The translations under genes and the position numbers were made by a program. The notes below the pieces were generated by a model. It saw only the letters and a list, made by a program, of their open reading frames with translations, searched no databases and was not told the DNA's origin. A stretch of 64,000 nucleotides of DNA, from the NCBI GenBank assembly GCA_019794795.1, contig JAIMFC010000006.1, positions 1-64,000 on the forward strand, written 5' to 3'. Positions 7,719 to 15,872 of the stretch are shown here, in pieces. Source of the DNA: Streptococcus gallolyticus. GTDB lineage: Bacteria; Bacillota; Bacilli; Lactobacillales; Streptococcaceae. How positions within the stretch are numbered: position 1 is the first letter of the stretch; every line of letters begins with the position of its first letter.

Positions 7719-8324
7719 ATGTCAATTAATGAACAAAATAGCAATTCAAAATATACCCCAGATCGCTATCAAAGTGAAAAGTCGTATAATGATGTAAGAA
7801 CTAAGGATTCACAAGTATTAGCTCCATTCGTTATTAGAGATAAATCGATGCTAGTTAACAAGGATGTTAATCAAGATAATCTCAAAACTTTTAACATCTA
7901 TGGTAAGCGAATTCTTGTTGGTTTTGTGCCAGTTGAACGAGATGAGTTTGCGAATGCTCTTCGTGTCTTTAACATGGATACCAATGAATACTTGAGCCGT
8001 CATTCTAAAGGAAAGCATGATGATTTATCTTTAGATGAGATGTTCGAGAAAATGGATAATGATGAGAAATTTGGCTACGATCCAACTGGAATCTCTTCTC
8101 ACGAGGAGAAACTGATGCTTATTGAAACACTAGAAGAATTGATTGATGTTGTTTATCAACGTAATGAAAAGTACGGTAAAATCCTAAAGCTAATTTACCA
8201 AGATGTCACAATTAGCAAACAAGAAATAATTGAAAAACTTGGTATGAAAAAGACCCAAGGTTATGAAGCCATCAAGAAAGCACATGCACTCGCAAAGGAG
8301 GTTTATAAAGAACTAAATCAATAA
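7719..8324 (+). CDS. Putative sigma-like/HTH phage regulator (201 aa)
   Basis: The protein begins MSINEQNSNSKYTPDRYQSE and has a C-terminal region (about 135-195) of the form KILKLIYQDVTISKQEIIEKLGMKKTQGYEAIKKA, which matches the layout of sigma factor region 4: a helical preface, then a helix-turn-helix. The first 60 residues are polar and probably flexible. There is no region 2, so it is not a complete sigma factor. It sits at the left border of the prophage, converging on the leftward replication operon with a shared terminator. A role in early or excision gene control is inferred from position only. Confidence 0.55.
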   Translation: MSINEQNSNSKYTPDRYQSEKSYNDVRTKDSQVLAPFVIRDKSMLVNKDVNQDNLKTFNIYGKRILVGFVPVERDEFANALRVFNMDTNEYLSRHSKGKHDDLSLDEMFEKMDNDEKFGYDPTGISSHEEKLMLIETLEELIDVVYQRNEKYGKILKLIYQDVTISKQEIIEKLGMKKTQGYEAIKKAHALAKEVYKELNQ

Positions 8325-8327
8325 ATG

Positions 8328-8360
8328 AAAATCGCCATCTCATTTTGAGGTGGCGATTTT
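8328..8360. terminator. Bidirectional terminator between regulator and DNA polymerase
   Basis: AAAATCGCCA (8328-8337) pairs with TGGCGATTTT (8351-8360); the inner CTC/GAG also pairs. T-runs follow on both strands, between two converging genes. Confidence 0.85.
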
Positions 8361-8363
8361 TTG

Positions 8364-10319
8364 CTAGTCTTTTTGATAGAAAAAGCATTCATATCCATCT
8401 GCCCTAAGATTAATATCAGACAACCAGTCAGGTGCTATCCCCATTAATGATGCAACTTCATCAAGTTTTTGTTCAATTGGACATTCGATTATGACTTCAT
8501 CGTGGACATGGCCTACAATCTTGAAATTTTTTAGTTGCTTCATAGAGAATGCAAGTATGTCTCTACTGATAGCTTGAACAATGTTCTCTACAAATTTTGG
8601 ACCGTAGCTTTCTAGCCTCTCCCAACGTTTGGCAGTTCCAGTTCCTTCGTAAGTGACGGACTCTCCGCCGAACTTGTTATCGCCAATTCTTGGTTTGATA
8701 TACGCTAGCTTACGACCAGATGGTAAGGTGATGAATAAAATGCCACGTTTTACTTCAAATTGAATACCGTGAGTAGATGTTGGAATTAGTTCCTTTACAG
8801 CAGTCTTTACAGCATTATCGACATCCCACCAATAGAGAACGATATTCGGATTAGCTAGTCGCCATGAGTTTACTAGTGGTTGGAGTTCTTCCTCAGTTAG
8901 TCCCATATCAAGCGCCCCCATGGCTTTCAATGCACCGACTGAACCTCCATATCCGCAAGCTAGCTCTGCAATTTTCCCTTTTTGTCTCAATTCAGAATTT
9001 TGTCCATGTTTTTCAACTGGTACTCCAAACATCTGAGAAGCGGACATACAGTAGATGTCTTTTCCTTGTTCAAATACTTTACTACGCCATCTCTCCCCTG
9101 CCAAGTGGGACAGGACACGAGCTTCGATTGCTGAAAAGTCGCAAACAATGAATTTTTTTCCTTCACTTGGAACAAAAGCGGTACGGATAAGTTGTGATAA
9201 GGTATCCTGAGTATCGTAGAGTAGCTCAGTAGCTTCTAAGTCACCTTTTCTAAAAAGTTCCCTAGCTTCCTCTAGGTCAGGAAGATGGTTCTGAGGTAGA
9301 TTCTGAAGTTGCACTAAGCGTCCAGCCCAACGCCCTGTACGGTTAGCTCCATAGAATTGAAACATTCCTCTTGCTCGACCGTCTTTACAAACACAGTTCA
9401 TCATGGCCTGGTATTTGGAGACACTTGATTTGGCAGCTTGCTGACGAAGTTTGAGAACTTGAGCAGTTGTTTCATCAACCGTTTTGAGTAATTCTTTCAC
9501 AGCTTTTTTGTCTAGAGAATCTGTTGCTACTCCGTGTTCCCGTAACCAGTCAATCATCTGCAGAACAGAGTTGGGATTTTCAAGACCTGTTAAACCTTTC
9601 AGTTCCTCTTGGATTTGAGCTTTGCTCTCTGTATCAATTTTGATTGCTGCTTTAACAAATTCGACATCTATGCAAATACCACGGTCGTTGATAATCTGAT
9701 CCTGGAGGTACTCATCCCAAACAAAGTCAGGTACTGGGAAGTTTTTTACCCGTTCCTTGATGGCCAATTCGACTTCTACATCTCGTTTGTTGTAGTTGAT
9801 AAAGGTAGACCACTTGTCAGGAGCGTGATGAGGAAAGTTACGAATTCGTCCCCCATTGACCTTGGTAGGCTTACAAGGTACGCAGAAGTAGCGAATGAGG
9901 TCAGCCCCCTCTCTCATCTTTTGGTCTTTGAGTTTGAGAACTGTTCCAACTCCTTCAAGGGAGAGGGGAAGTCCTAAAAAGGCTGACCAAATCATGCTAC
10001 ATTTCCATGAAACTGGAGATAAAAATCCATCTAATAATAAATCAGGATGATATTTCTTGAGCCAGTTGGATAGGCAAATTCGCTCAAATGAAGCGTTGAA
10101 TGCCCATTTAATTACACTATCATTCACCAAGGCCTCAAGGATATCTTGTGGTAATTGCTCTTTAGTCAAGTCATAAACAGTCACTGGTCCATTATCGACA
10201 GAAACCGCAAACAAAAGGAGTTCAAAACTGTCATCTTCCGCATAGCGATATACACCGGATTTTCGTAAGTCAATTTCACAATAGGTTTCGATGTCAATGC
10301 TGAGTTCTTTTATCGGCAT
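8364..10319 (-). CDS. Phage family A DNA polymerase (3'-5' exonuclease + polymerase)
   Basis: The 651-aa enzyme copies the phage genome. The start at 10319 (MPIKELSIDIETYCEID) follows GGGAAGG; an upstream GTG is less likely. DIETY near residue 7-11 is exonuclease motif I. The polymerase motifs are in order in the second half: motif A DFSAIEARVLSHLAG, motif B RQKGKIAELACGYGGSVGA, and motif C VGHVHDEVIIE. There is no 5'-3' exonuclease domain. It is the last gene of the leftward replication operon, after DUF2815 and DUF2800, the standard order in many Firmicutes siphophages. The enzyme appears intact. Confidence 0.93.
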   Translation of the reverse strand: MPIKELSIDIETYCEIDLRKSGVYRYAEDDSFELLLFAVSVDNGPVTVYDLTKEQLPQDILEALVNDSVIKWAFNASFERICLSNWLKKYHPDLLLDGFLSPVSWKCSMIWSAFLGLPLSLEGVGTVLKLKDQKMREGADLIRYFCVPCKPTKVNGGRIRNFPHHAPDKWSTFINYNKRDVEVELAIKERVKNFPVPDFVWDEYLQDQIINDRGICIDVEFVKAAIKIDTESKAQIQEELKGLTGLENPNSVLQMIDWLREHGVATDSLDKKAVKELLKTVDETTAQVLKLRQQAAKSSVSKYQAMMNCVCKDGRARGMFQFYGANRTGRWAGRLVQLQNLPQNHLPDLEEARELFRKGDLEATELLYDTQDTLSQLIRTAFVPSEGKKFIVCDFSAIEARVLSHLAGERWRSKVFEQGKDIYCMSASQMFGVPVEKHGQNSELRQKGKIAELACGYGGSVGALKAMGALDMGLTEEELQPLVNSWRLANPNIVLYWWDVDNAVKTAVKELIPTSTHGIQFEVKRGILFITLPSGRKLAYIKPRIGDNKFGGESVTYEGTGTAKRWERLESYGPKFVENIVQAISRDILAFSMKQLKNFKIVGHVHDEVIIECPIEQKLDEVASLMGIAPDWLSDINLRADGYECFFYQKD

Positions 10320-10366
10320 AGTTTGTCCTTCCCAAAAAGGTGACAGAAGTACTGCCACCTAAAGTT

Positions 10367-10534
10367 CTATTTGTTTTTTCGACTGAGTGGTGTTTGGCTA
10401 AGTTTTTCTTTATTTTGCTTTGCCTTTCGTTCTATTTCATTTCGAATGTCATCTCTAATGGTCATGTACCCGAAGTATAGTCCGATAAGCACCCAGAGTC
10501 CCATAATAGTACAAGTTAAAATAGTATACATCAT
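10367..10534 (-). CDS. Small single-span membrane protein of the replication operon (55 aa)
   Basis: The frame begins MMYTILTCTIMGLWVLIGLYFGY, one hydrophobic helix of about 20 residues, followed by a highly charged tail (RDDIRNEIERKAKQNKEKL). It lies between the DUF2815 gene and the DNA polymerase gene and reads with them. The plus-strand frame over the same bases is a shadow. Small proteins of this kind are common in phage replication operons; a membrane tether for replication is only a possibility. Confidence 0.65.
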   Translation of the reverse strand: MMYTILTCTIMGLWVLIGLYFGYMTIRDDIRNEIERKAKQNKEKLSQTPLSRKNK

Positions 10535-10552
10535 CGATCTAATTCTCTCTTT

Positions 10553-11101
10553 CTAGTTCAAAAAGTCATCATCATCTTCAGTCGCAAAATCATCTTCAGC
10601 ACGAGTGCGTCCACCGAGGGGTTCACCATCACGCAATTTTTGCAAGTTATTCAAACCGCAAGCAATACCTTTGTTGCCGTTAGAATTGAAAGCATAGAAG
10701 GTAATAGAAGCACGACCATAGATACCAGAGTACAATTCTGAAGTATCAATAATTTCTTGACGATTGCCATCAACCACACCAGGTTTATGCGGAGAGTTAG
10801 CATTTACGAAGTAAGCATTTTTGAATGCTTCATCATCAGGACGTTCAAGGTCACCGTCACGTAGGGGAGTTTTCAGAGTAGATAGAGCAGGTACAGATTT
10901 ACCGTTGCCCTTGAGCCTTGACTCACCTTCTGTATAGGCTTGTTCAATAGCAGCCTTGATTTTGTTAATGGTTACGGTATCCTCTTTTGGGATGATGAGA
11001 GAGGCACTATACTTGGGAGTGCTACCATTTATAGATTTTGGCTCGTTGGCATTTAAGTAGCTGAAGCGAGTGTTTGGTCCTGTTATTACTTTAGTTGTCA
11101 T
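10553..11101 (-). CDS. DUF2815 single-stranded DNA-binding-like protein
   Basis: The 182-aa protein (start MTTKVITGPNTRFSYLN at 11101, after an AGAGGA site) belongs to the DUF2815 family, which is predicted to have the OB fold of T7 gp2.5 and to bind single-stranded DNA during phage replication. Family marks are the KYSASLIIPKED block, YAFNSNGNKGIACGLNNLQKL and a strongly acidic tail (EDDFATEDDDDFLN), a feature shared with SSB proteins that recruit partners through the tail. It lies four bases from the DUF2800 gene and upstream of the polymerase that would use it. Confidence 0.82.
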   Translation of the reverse strand: MTTKVITGPNTRFSYLNANEPKSINGSTPKYSASLIIPKEDTVTINKIKAAIEQAYTEGESRLKGNGKSVPALSTLKTPLRDGDLERPDDEAFKNAYFVNANSPHKPGVVDGNRQEIIDTSELYSGIYGRASITFYAFNSNGNKGIACGLNNLQKLRDGEPLGGRTRAEDDFATEDDDDFLN

Positions 11102-11105
11102 ATAG

Positions 11106-12227
11106 TTATTCCTCTTTAAATTCATTTTTTGCAAGGTTCATCTCTTGACGGCTATCGCCAATAGGAACGAGTGTTGGTTTTCCACTTGGTTTTATGATAA
11201 GACCACCAAGCAGGTCATTAAAGGTTTTCTTACCAAGGAGTTTGGTCATGGCAGTGATAGTGAGCAGTTTCTTCTCGTAAGGGTCAAAGCCAGCTTCAAT
11301 CATAATCTGACTGACGGCAGCTTCGTCTGAAAACTTACGAACCGAGCGTCCCTCTACTAATTTGTATCCTGGAATGGTATGCCCTTCGGTAGCTTCTTTC
11401 AAAGCGTAGGATTTGATGTCATTTGCCCATGAAATCAACAGATCTAGTTTAGGCAAAATCTCTGCAATGTTCTCGTTATCAAGGGTGGCTGGATCCGCAA
11501 ACTCCATCTTGGCTAGTGCCAAATTATCCTCAGCACGTTTGCGACAGACATTCTTGAGTTTACAGAATTGGCAGTGTTTACCAGACTGCATTTCCCCTTC
11601 ACCTTTGAATGCAAGTTCAGCTTTTGGAGCGAGTACGTTTTCCGCCCATTCAAGCAACTCAGTCTTTTCTATCTCAAAGGTAGAAATGTTATGTTTTCGT
11701 GGTTGGAAGATGGTCATGGTAACTTTATCGAAATCATATAGACCATCAAACATTTCAATGCTACCTAAGGCATAACACATCATTTGTGGGTTATGGTCTG
11801 CATCAACTAGAACACCAAATCCGTGCTTATAATCAATAACCTGTAGAAGTCCGTCTGCCACGATGATGCAATCCCCAGTCCCAAAGCCCTCAGGCACCCA
11901 TTTGGAAAAGTCAAGTCGTTGTTCGACAAGAACTGTAGGGTCACGAGAGTAGCCTTTGGCTTTCTCAACTTGCTCGATGACATAGTTGCGATATTCTTCT
12001 GCACATTCCTGCATCTCATCGTTATAAAATACTAAATTCTCAGTTGGATCACGCGCATTCCTCCCTAAAGCATTCTCGACTAGATAAGCACATAACTCGT
12101 GAGCATCCGTACCTTCAAGGGCAAACTCAGAGTTTACATCTGGCATATCTTCTGTTAATCGAACGGAAGGTGGACAGTTCAACCAACGATGTGATGCAGA
12201 TGCGGATAGAATGGCGTGGTTAGTCAT
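11106..12227 (-). CDS. DUF2800 PD-(D/E)XK nuclease (RecB/Cas4-like)
   Basis: The 373-aa protein starts MTNHAILSASASHRWLNCPPS, the classic N-terminus of DUF2800 proteins, which contain the signature of RecB/Cas4 nucleases. The residues EGTDAHELC (His), DYKHGFG (Asp-Tyr-Lys of the nuclease core) and the four cysteines around CQFCKLKNVCRKR fit an iron-sulfur-bound exonuclease. A role in processing DNA ends during replication or recombination is likely. It overlaps the upstream gene by 8 bases and precedes the DUF2815 gene, so the two are probably used together. Confidence 0.82.
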   Translation of the reverse strand: MTNHAILSASASHRWLNCPPSVRLTEDMPDVNSEFALEGTDAHELCAYLVENALGRNARDPTENLVFYNDEMQECAEEYRNYVIEQVEKAKGYSRDPTVLVEQRLDFSKWVPEGFGTGDCIIVADGLLQVIDYKHGFGVLVDADHNPQMMCYALGSIEMFDGLYDFDKVTMTIFQPRKHNISTFEIEKTELLEWAENVLAPKAELAFKGEGEMQSGKHCQFCKLKNVCRKRAEDNLALAKMEFADPATLDNENIAEILPKLDLLISWANDIKSYALKEATEGHTIPGYKLVEGRSVRKFSDEAAVSQIMIEAGFDPYEKKLLTITAMTKLLGKKTFNDLLGGLIIKPSGKPTLVPIGDSRQEMNLAKNEFKEE

Positions 12228-12543
12228 TACCAATCCCTCCAGCTTCTTCAAGGACTGCCGCAAAGTGTTTAGGGTCAAGAGTTGATAGAGAAGAAGCACC
12301 GTAGGCATTTAGCAGAGAACGAACCTCATTCTTAAAGCCATCTTTTGCCTTTGTAGCAAGGACTGCACGGACATCCTCCAATTGAATTTCCTTTTGTGGT
12401 TCATTTTTTGGTGGATTTGATTTAGGTGCTGTTTCCTCCTCAGTAGTGAGGAGTTTCTTGAACTCATCCACCAAGCGAAGGTAGTACTTTGCGGTTTCTT
12501 CCATATCATGAATTAGTCTATTCAGTTCTTTCATTTTGCTCAT
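12220..12543 (-). CDS. Conserved phage replication-operon protein (107 aa)
   Basis: The protein begins MSKMKELNRLIHDMEETAKYYL, likely a coiled coil over residues 3-35, then a proline-rich linker (APKSNPPKNEPQK) and a C-terminal helical domain ending in LSTLDPKHFAAVLEEAGGIGND. That C-terminal block resembles the small domain found in single-subunit phage recombination mediators and rRNA-processing misannotations (Rrp5) common in streptococcal phages. It overlaps DUF2800 by 8 bases and the 44-aa gene by 26. Function unknown. Confidence 0.7.
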   Translation of the reverse strand: MSKMKELNRLIHDMEETAKYYLRLVDEFKKLLTTEEETAPKSNPPKNEPQKEIQLEDVRAVLATKAKDGFKNEVRSLLNAYGASSLSTLDPKHFAAVLEEAGGIGND

Positions 12544-12652
12544 TGATTTCTTCCTCCTTTATTTTACGAGCGAGTTGCTTTGAGATGACGCTGATGGCGG
12601 TGAGTGTATCGACCAGTTCATCATTGTGATTCACAGTTATTTCTTTAGTCAT
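12518..12652 (-). CDS. First small gene of the leftward replication operon (44 aa)
   Basis: The frame begins MTKEITVNHNDELVDTLTAI and ends EEINEQNERTE. The ATG at 12652 follows a GGAGG that is part of the conserved hairpin element at 12664-12700, so translation or transcription of the whole operon may be gated there. It overlaps the next gene by 26 bases. The residues look amphipathic-helical. I do not recognise a family. Confidence 0.65.
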   Translation of the reverse strand: MTKEITVNHNDELVDTLTAISVISKQLARKIKEEEINEQNERTE

Positions 12653-12663
12653 TTTGTGACCTC

Positions 12664-12700
12664 CTATCTTATTAGGTAGAGATGTGAACAGAAATTCCGG
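12664..12700 (-). promoter_or_regulatory. 37-bp conserved element, copy 1 (leftward)
   Basis: Reads CCGGAA, then exactly 21 bases from the first base to CTACCT-AATA-AGATAG, a 6-4-6 hairpin with one mismatch, followed at once by GGAGG, the ribosome binding site of the 44-aa gene. Confidence 0.65.
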
Positions 12701-12741
12701 TTTTTAATAAAAATTTTTTGAATCGATGTTTTTCATCTCTT

Positions 12742-12778
12742 ACACCTATATAGGTAATACTGGGGTGAAATTTTCCGC
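12742..12778 (-). promoter_or_regulatory. 37-bp conserved element, copy 2 (leftward)
   Basis: Reads GCGGAAAA, then at 21 bases TTACCT-ATAT-AGGTGT; the core ACCTATATAGGT is a 12-bp palindrome. It lies 41 bp upstream of copy 1 on the same strand. A TATAAA box stands about 6 bases before GCGG with a weak -35 (TTGTGT) 18 bases further up. Confidence 0.6.
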
Positions 12779-12817
12779 TTTTTTATAAAAAATTTTTATT
12801 TTGGCACACAAGAAAAA

Positions 12818-12859
12818 AATCTTCCTCTAGCTATATAAAGGAAGATTATTTTTTTTTTG
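12818..12859. terminator. Hairpin between the divergent replication operons
   Basis: AATCTTCCT (12818-12826) pairs with AGGAAGATT (12839-12847); T-rich tails follow on both strands. It would stop read-through either way and so insulates the two divergent operons. Confidence 0.6.
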
Positions 12860-12877
12860 AAAAAAGTTTATTAAGGG

Positions 12878-12914
12878 GCGGAAAAATGAGTCGTAGTTCT
12901 ACCTAATAAGGTAG
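12878..12914 (+). promoter_or_regulatory. 37-bp conserved element, copy 3 (rightward, before primase)
   Basis: Reads GCGGAAAAAT, then at 21 bases the perfect hairpin CTACCT-AATA-AGGTAG, then GAGGG. It lies 47 bp before the primase start. Here the purine run is not next to a start codon, which argues that the element works as DNA or RNA signal and not merely as a ribosome site. Confidence 0.65.
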
Positions 12915-12961
12915 GAGGGAAAAAACTCCACATATCATTAATTACATTTGGAGGGCGCATA

Positions 12962-15244
12962 ATGCAATTTACCTTATCTCATTCAGGACAGACTGGAGTT
13001 CAAACAACCACGGTTTATCCCAATCAAGTAATTATTACTGATGAAATATCGCTACAAACTGTTGCGCAATTTGACCATGTGACAGGGCTGTTTTTAAACA
13101 ATACACGCTCAAATGCCAATTTCATCAAGTCGGATGTTTTGGTCATGGATATTGATAATGACCACTCTGAGAATCCAGATGAATGGATGACGGTCGAGCG
13201 ATTAAAAGAAATTTTTGCGGATTACAACTTTGCCTTGGTAACTAGTCGAAGTCACATGCAGGCTAAGGCAGGAAAAGCACCAAGACCAAAATATCATATC
13301 TACTTCCAAATCAATGAGGTAACTGATAAGGACATCTATGTAGCCATGAAGGAAGAACTCTGTAATCAATACAAGTTTTTTGATGACAATGCCAAAGATG
13401 CGGCACGTTTCTTCTTTGGAAATCCAAATGCACAGGTTATATGGCATGACTCATGGCTAACTATTGATGAAGATTTGTTTCAAGCTGTGTCTATTGATGA
13501 CGAGGAAGATTTCGATGCAGACTTCTATACTCCTCCAAGTGGACCGATCCAGCAAGGGAGTCGTAATTCAACGATGTCTGTATTTGCAGCTAAGATTGTC
13601 AAACGGTTAGGCGTGACCCAAGAAGCTAGGGATGGTTTTGATGAGCAGGCACAGAAATGTGTACCACCACTTGATAAAGCAGAGTTAGATTCCATCTGGG
13701 GAAGTGCAGTCCGATTTTACAATCGAACCATTAAGCAGTCACAAGATTATGTATCACCTGAGGCCTATAACCGAGAAGCCATGCGACCTGATGACTATAC
13801 CGATATTGGTGAAGCAGGACTGTTAGCTCGTGAATATGGAGACCGAATTGCTTTTACTCGTGAGACTGACTATCTTGCTTTCAATGGGAAACACTGGGTG
13901 GAGGATGAGCAATTGGCCATGCGACAGGTTCATGTTTTCTTGGATGAGCAACTAGCAGTGGCAGATGCCAACCTAGAGGATAAGACAAAACGGCTCATCA
14001 AAACAGGTATTTCAGAGGAGCTGATTTTTAAGGGGGTTAAAGCCATTGAAAAAGCCCTTGATGGACCAAGTCAATCATTAGCCTTTAAGGAGTACAAGAA
14101 AGCATTTGACTTCCATAAATTTGTCATGAAATATCGTGATTATCGCCATCTCTCAGCTATCGTTAAAACCGCTAAACACATGGTTCGGATGAGTGTGTCT
14201 GAGTTTGATAACAATGAAATGTTGCTCAATACTCCTAAAGCCACCATTAACTTATCCCAGGGCTTAGCTGGTGTAAAAGATCATGATTCAACTGACTATA
14301 TCACTAAGATGGCAACAGCTTCGCCAAGCGATAAGGGAAAAGGCTTGTGGCTAGAGACTCTAGCAACTTTCTTTTGTGGTAATCAAGAACTAATCGACTA
14401 CGTTCAGATGGTGGTGGGTATGGCTGCTATCGGTAAGGTTTACCAAGAGCACCTTATTATCGCTTACGGCAGTGGGGCAAACGGCAAGTCTACCTTTTGG
14501 AATACCATTGCACGAGTGCTGGGCAACTACTCAGGCAAATTATCGGCAGATGCTCTAACCATGAGTGTCCGACGAAATGTTAGCCCTGAAATGGCAGAGT
14601 TAAAAGGAAAACGTCTTATTATTGCATCTGAGATGAGTGAGGGAATGCGGTTGAACACTTCAATGGTTAAACAACTTTGTTCGACAGATGAAATCTTAGC
14701 TGAGAAGAAGTACAAGGCACCATTTCATTTTGTGCCATCACACACGCTAGTTCTTTACACCAACCATCTACCAAAAGTAGGTGCGAACGATGATGGGATT
14801 TGGAGACGTCTGATTGTCATTCCTTTTAATGCCAAAATCACAGGTCGGTCAGATATCAAAAACTTTGCGGACTACCTGTACGAGGAAGCATCCGAGGCAA
14901 TTATGTCATGGATTATTGAAGGTGCAGAGAAAGCAATCAATGCCAATTTCAAGTTAACTCTGCCAAAGGTTGTTGCTCAATCTGTGTCTGCCTATCGAGA
15001 AGCTAATGATTGGATGGGACAGTTTCTTGGTGATTGTTGTGAAATCGGCGACCAATTAACTGAGAAATCAGGAGAACTTTACTCAGCTTATCGAGCTTAT
15101 TGTGCTGGTATCAATGAGTACACGCGCAGCACAACGGATTTTTACACAGCTCTTGCGAATGCTGGTTTCACCAAAAAAAGAACAAACAAGGGTGTTATGG
15201 TAAAAGGTCTACAGTTGAAATTAGATGACGATTTCCTTGATTAA
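12962..15244 (+). CDS. Phage primase-helicase (PrimPol + D5/SF3 helicase)
   Basis: The 760-aa protein starts replication. The N-terminal 170 residues hold a primase fold (VLVMDIDNDHSENPDEW acidic motif; SRSHMQAKAG; PKYHIYFQI). A P4/D5-type N-terminal helicase domain follows, and the SF3 Walker A is GSGANGKSTF at about 502-511, with Walker B-like KRLIIASEMSEG at about 553-562 and the sensor asparagine in VLYTNHLPK. The start has a strong GGAGGGC site. It is the first rightward gene and is preceded by the conserved 37-bp element. The last 100 residues may be a DNA-binding domain. Confidence 0.9.
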   Translation: MQFTLSHSGQTGVQTTTVYPNQVIITDEISLQTVAQFDHVTGLFLNNTRSNANFIKSDVLVMDIDNDHSENPDEWMTVERLKEIFADYNFALVTSRSHMQAKAGKAPRPKYHIYFQINEVTDKDIYVAMKEELCNQYKFFDDNAKDAARFFFGNPNAQVIWHDSWLTIDEDLFQAVSIDDEEDFDADFYTPPSGPIQQGSRNSTMSVFAAKIVKRLGVTQEARDGFDEQAQKCVPPLDKAELDSIWGSAVRFYNRTIKQSQDYVSPEAYNREAMRPDDYTDIGEAGLLAREYGDRIAFTRETDYLAFNGKHWVEDEQLAMRQVHVFLDEQLAVADANLEDKTKRLIKTGISEELIFKGVKAIEKALDGPSQSLAFKEYKKAFDFHKFVMKYRDYRHLSAIVKTAKHMVRMSVSEFDNNEMLLNTPKATINLSQGLAGVKDHDSTDYITKMATASPSDKGKGLWLETLATFFCGNQELIDYVQMVVGMAAIGKVYQEHLIIAYGSGANGKSTFWNTIARVLGNYSGKLSADALTMSVRRNVSPEMAELKGKRLIIASEMSEGMRLNTSMVKQLCSTDEILAEKKYKAPFHFVPSHTLVLYTNHLPKVGANDDGIWRRLIVIPFNAKITGRSDIKNFADYLYEEASEAIMSWIIEGAEKAINANFKLTLPKVVAQSVSAYREANDWMGQFLGDCCEIGDQLTEKSGELYSAYRAYCAGINEYTRSTTDFYTALANAGFTKKRTNKGVMVKGLQLKLDDDFLD

Positions 15245-15590
15245 ATGTGTAAAGCAGTGAAAGTTGCCTCTAGCAATAGGAGGTGTTAGTGCATGTCGTG
15301 ATAGTTAAGTCACAGAGCGATTATCAGAGTAGCTAAAAGTTGCTATTTTTAGTGAAGAGAAAAGTTTATACAAAACTGTCACGACTTACACTGGGGTTGA
15401 AAAGTGCATGTCGAGAATGTCACATACAAAAGTTGCCATAGGAAGATTTAAAGTGCAGGTTTAGTAGGTCTTTTCTATAACTTAGATATAAGAAAAAATA
15501 AAAAAGATAAAAGAGATATAGGAAAGTAATGTAACTGACTATCGTGAGATACACTTTTTCCTTGGCGATGTTTTGACGAGAGGATTTATT
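15245..15590. other. Non-coding stretch after primase; candidate phage replication origin
   Basis: This 346-bp stretch holds three copies of AAAGTTGC (15260-15267, 15336-15343, 15429-15436), two of AGTGCATGTCG (15288-15298, 15403-15413), an inverted pair GTCGTGA/GTCACGA (about 15295 and 15378), and a 50-bp purine-rich A/T tract (about 15478-15525). Iterons next to an A/T-rich tract beside the initiator gene are what a theta-type phage origin usually looks like. This is an inference from layout. Confidence 0.45.
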
Positions 15591-15872
15591 ATGCGAGAAA
15601 AAATTGTAGAACAGAAGTTAGTGAGTGAAGTGAAAAAGCGTGGTGGAGTTTGTCCCAAGTGGGTATCACCATCTTTTTCTGGTGTGCCAGACAGGTTGGT
15701 GTTTTTACCAAAGGGCAAGTTTGGCTTGGTGGAAGTAAAAGCGCCTGGTGGAAAGCCACGGAAATTACAGGAAGCAAGGCATAGGCTGTTTGAGCGGTTA
15801 GGTTTTAAGGTTTATGTTCTTGACCACATTGAGATGATTGGAGATGTGCTAGATGAAATTGACATTACATAA
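15591..15872 (+). CDS. VRR-NUC domain nuclease
   Basis: The 93-aa protein is a single VRR-NUC domain, a PD-(D/E)XK fold that acts on branched or junction DNA. Seen are E..LV near the N-terminus (VEQKLVSEVKKRGG), the catalytic PDRL (SGVPDRLVFLP) and EVK (FGLVEVKAPGGK), all at the expected spacing. The start at 15591 follows AGAGGA. The end overlaps the SNF2 helicase gene by 20 bases. VRR-NUC followed by SNF2 after VapE-like primase is a common phage order, which suggests that they act together in resolving replication intermediates. Confidence 0.88.
   Translation: MREKIVEQKLVSEVKKRGGVCPKWVSPSFSGVPDRLVFLPKGKFGLVEVKAPGGKPRKLQEARHRLFERLGFKVYVLDHIEMIGDVLDEIDIT

Noticed and set aside
7576-7797. 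Plus-strand frame of 73 codons
   Set aside because: It overlaps the real regulator gene at 7719 in another frame and has no ribosome site.
10371-10556. Plus-strand frame of 61 codons
   Set aside because: It is the antisense shadow of the small membrane gene 10367-10534, which has the operon context.
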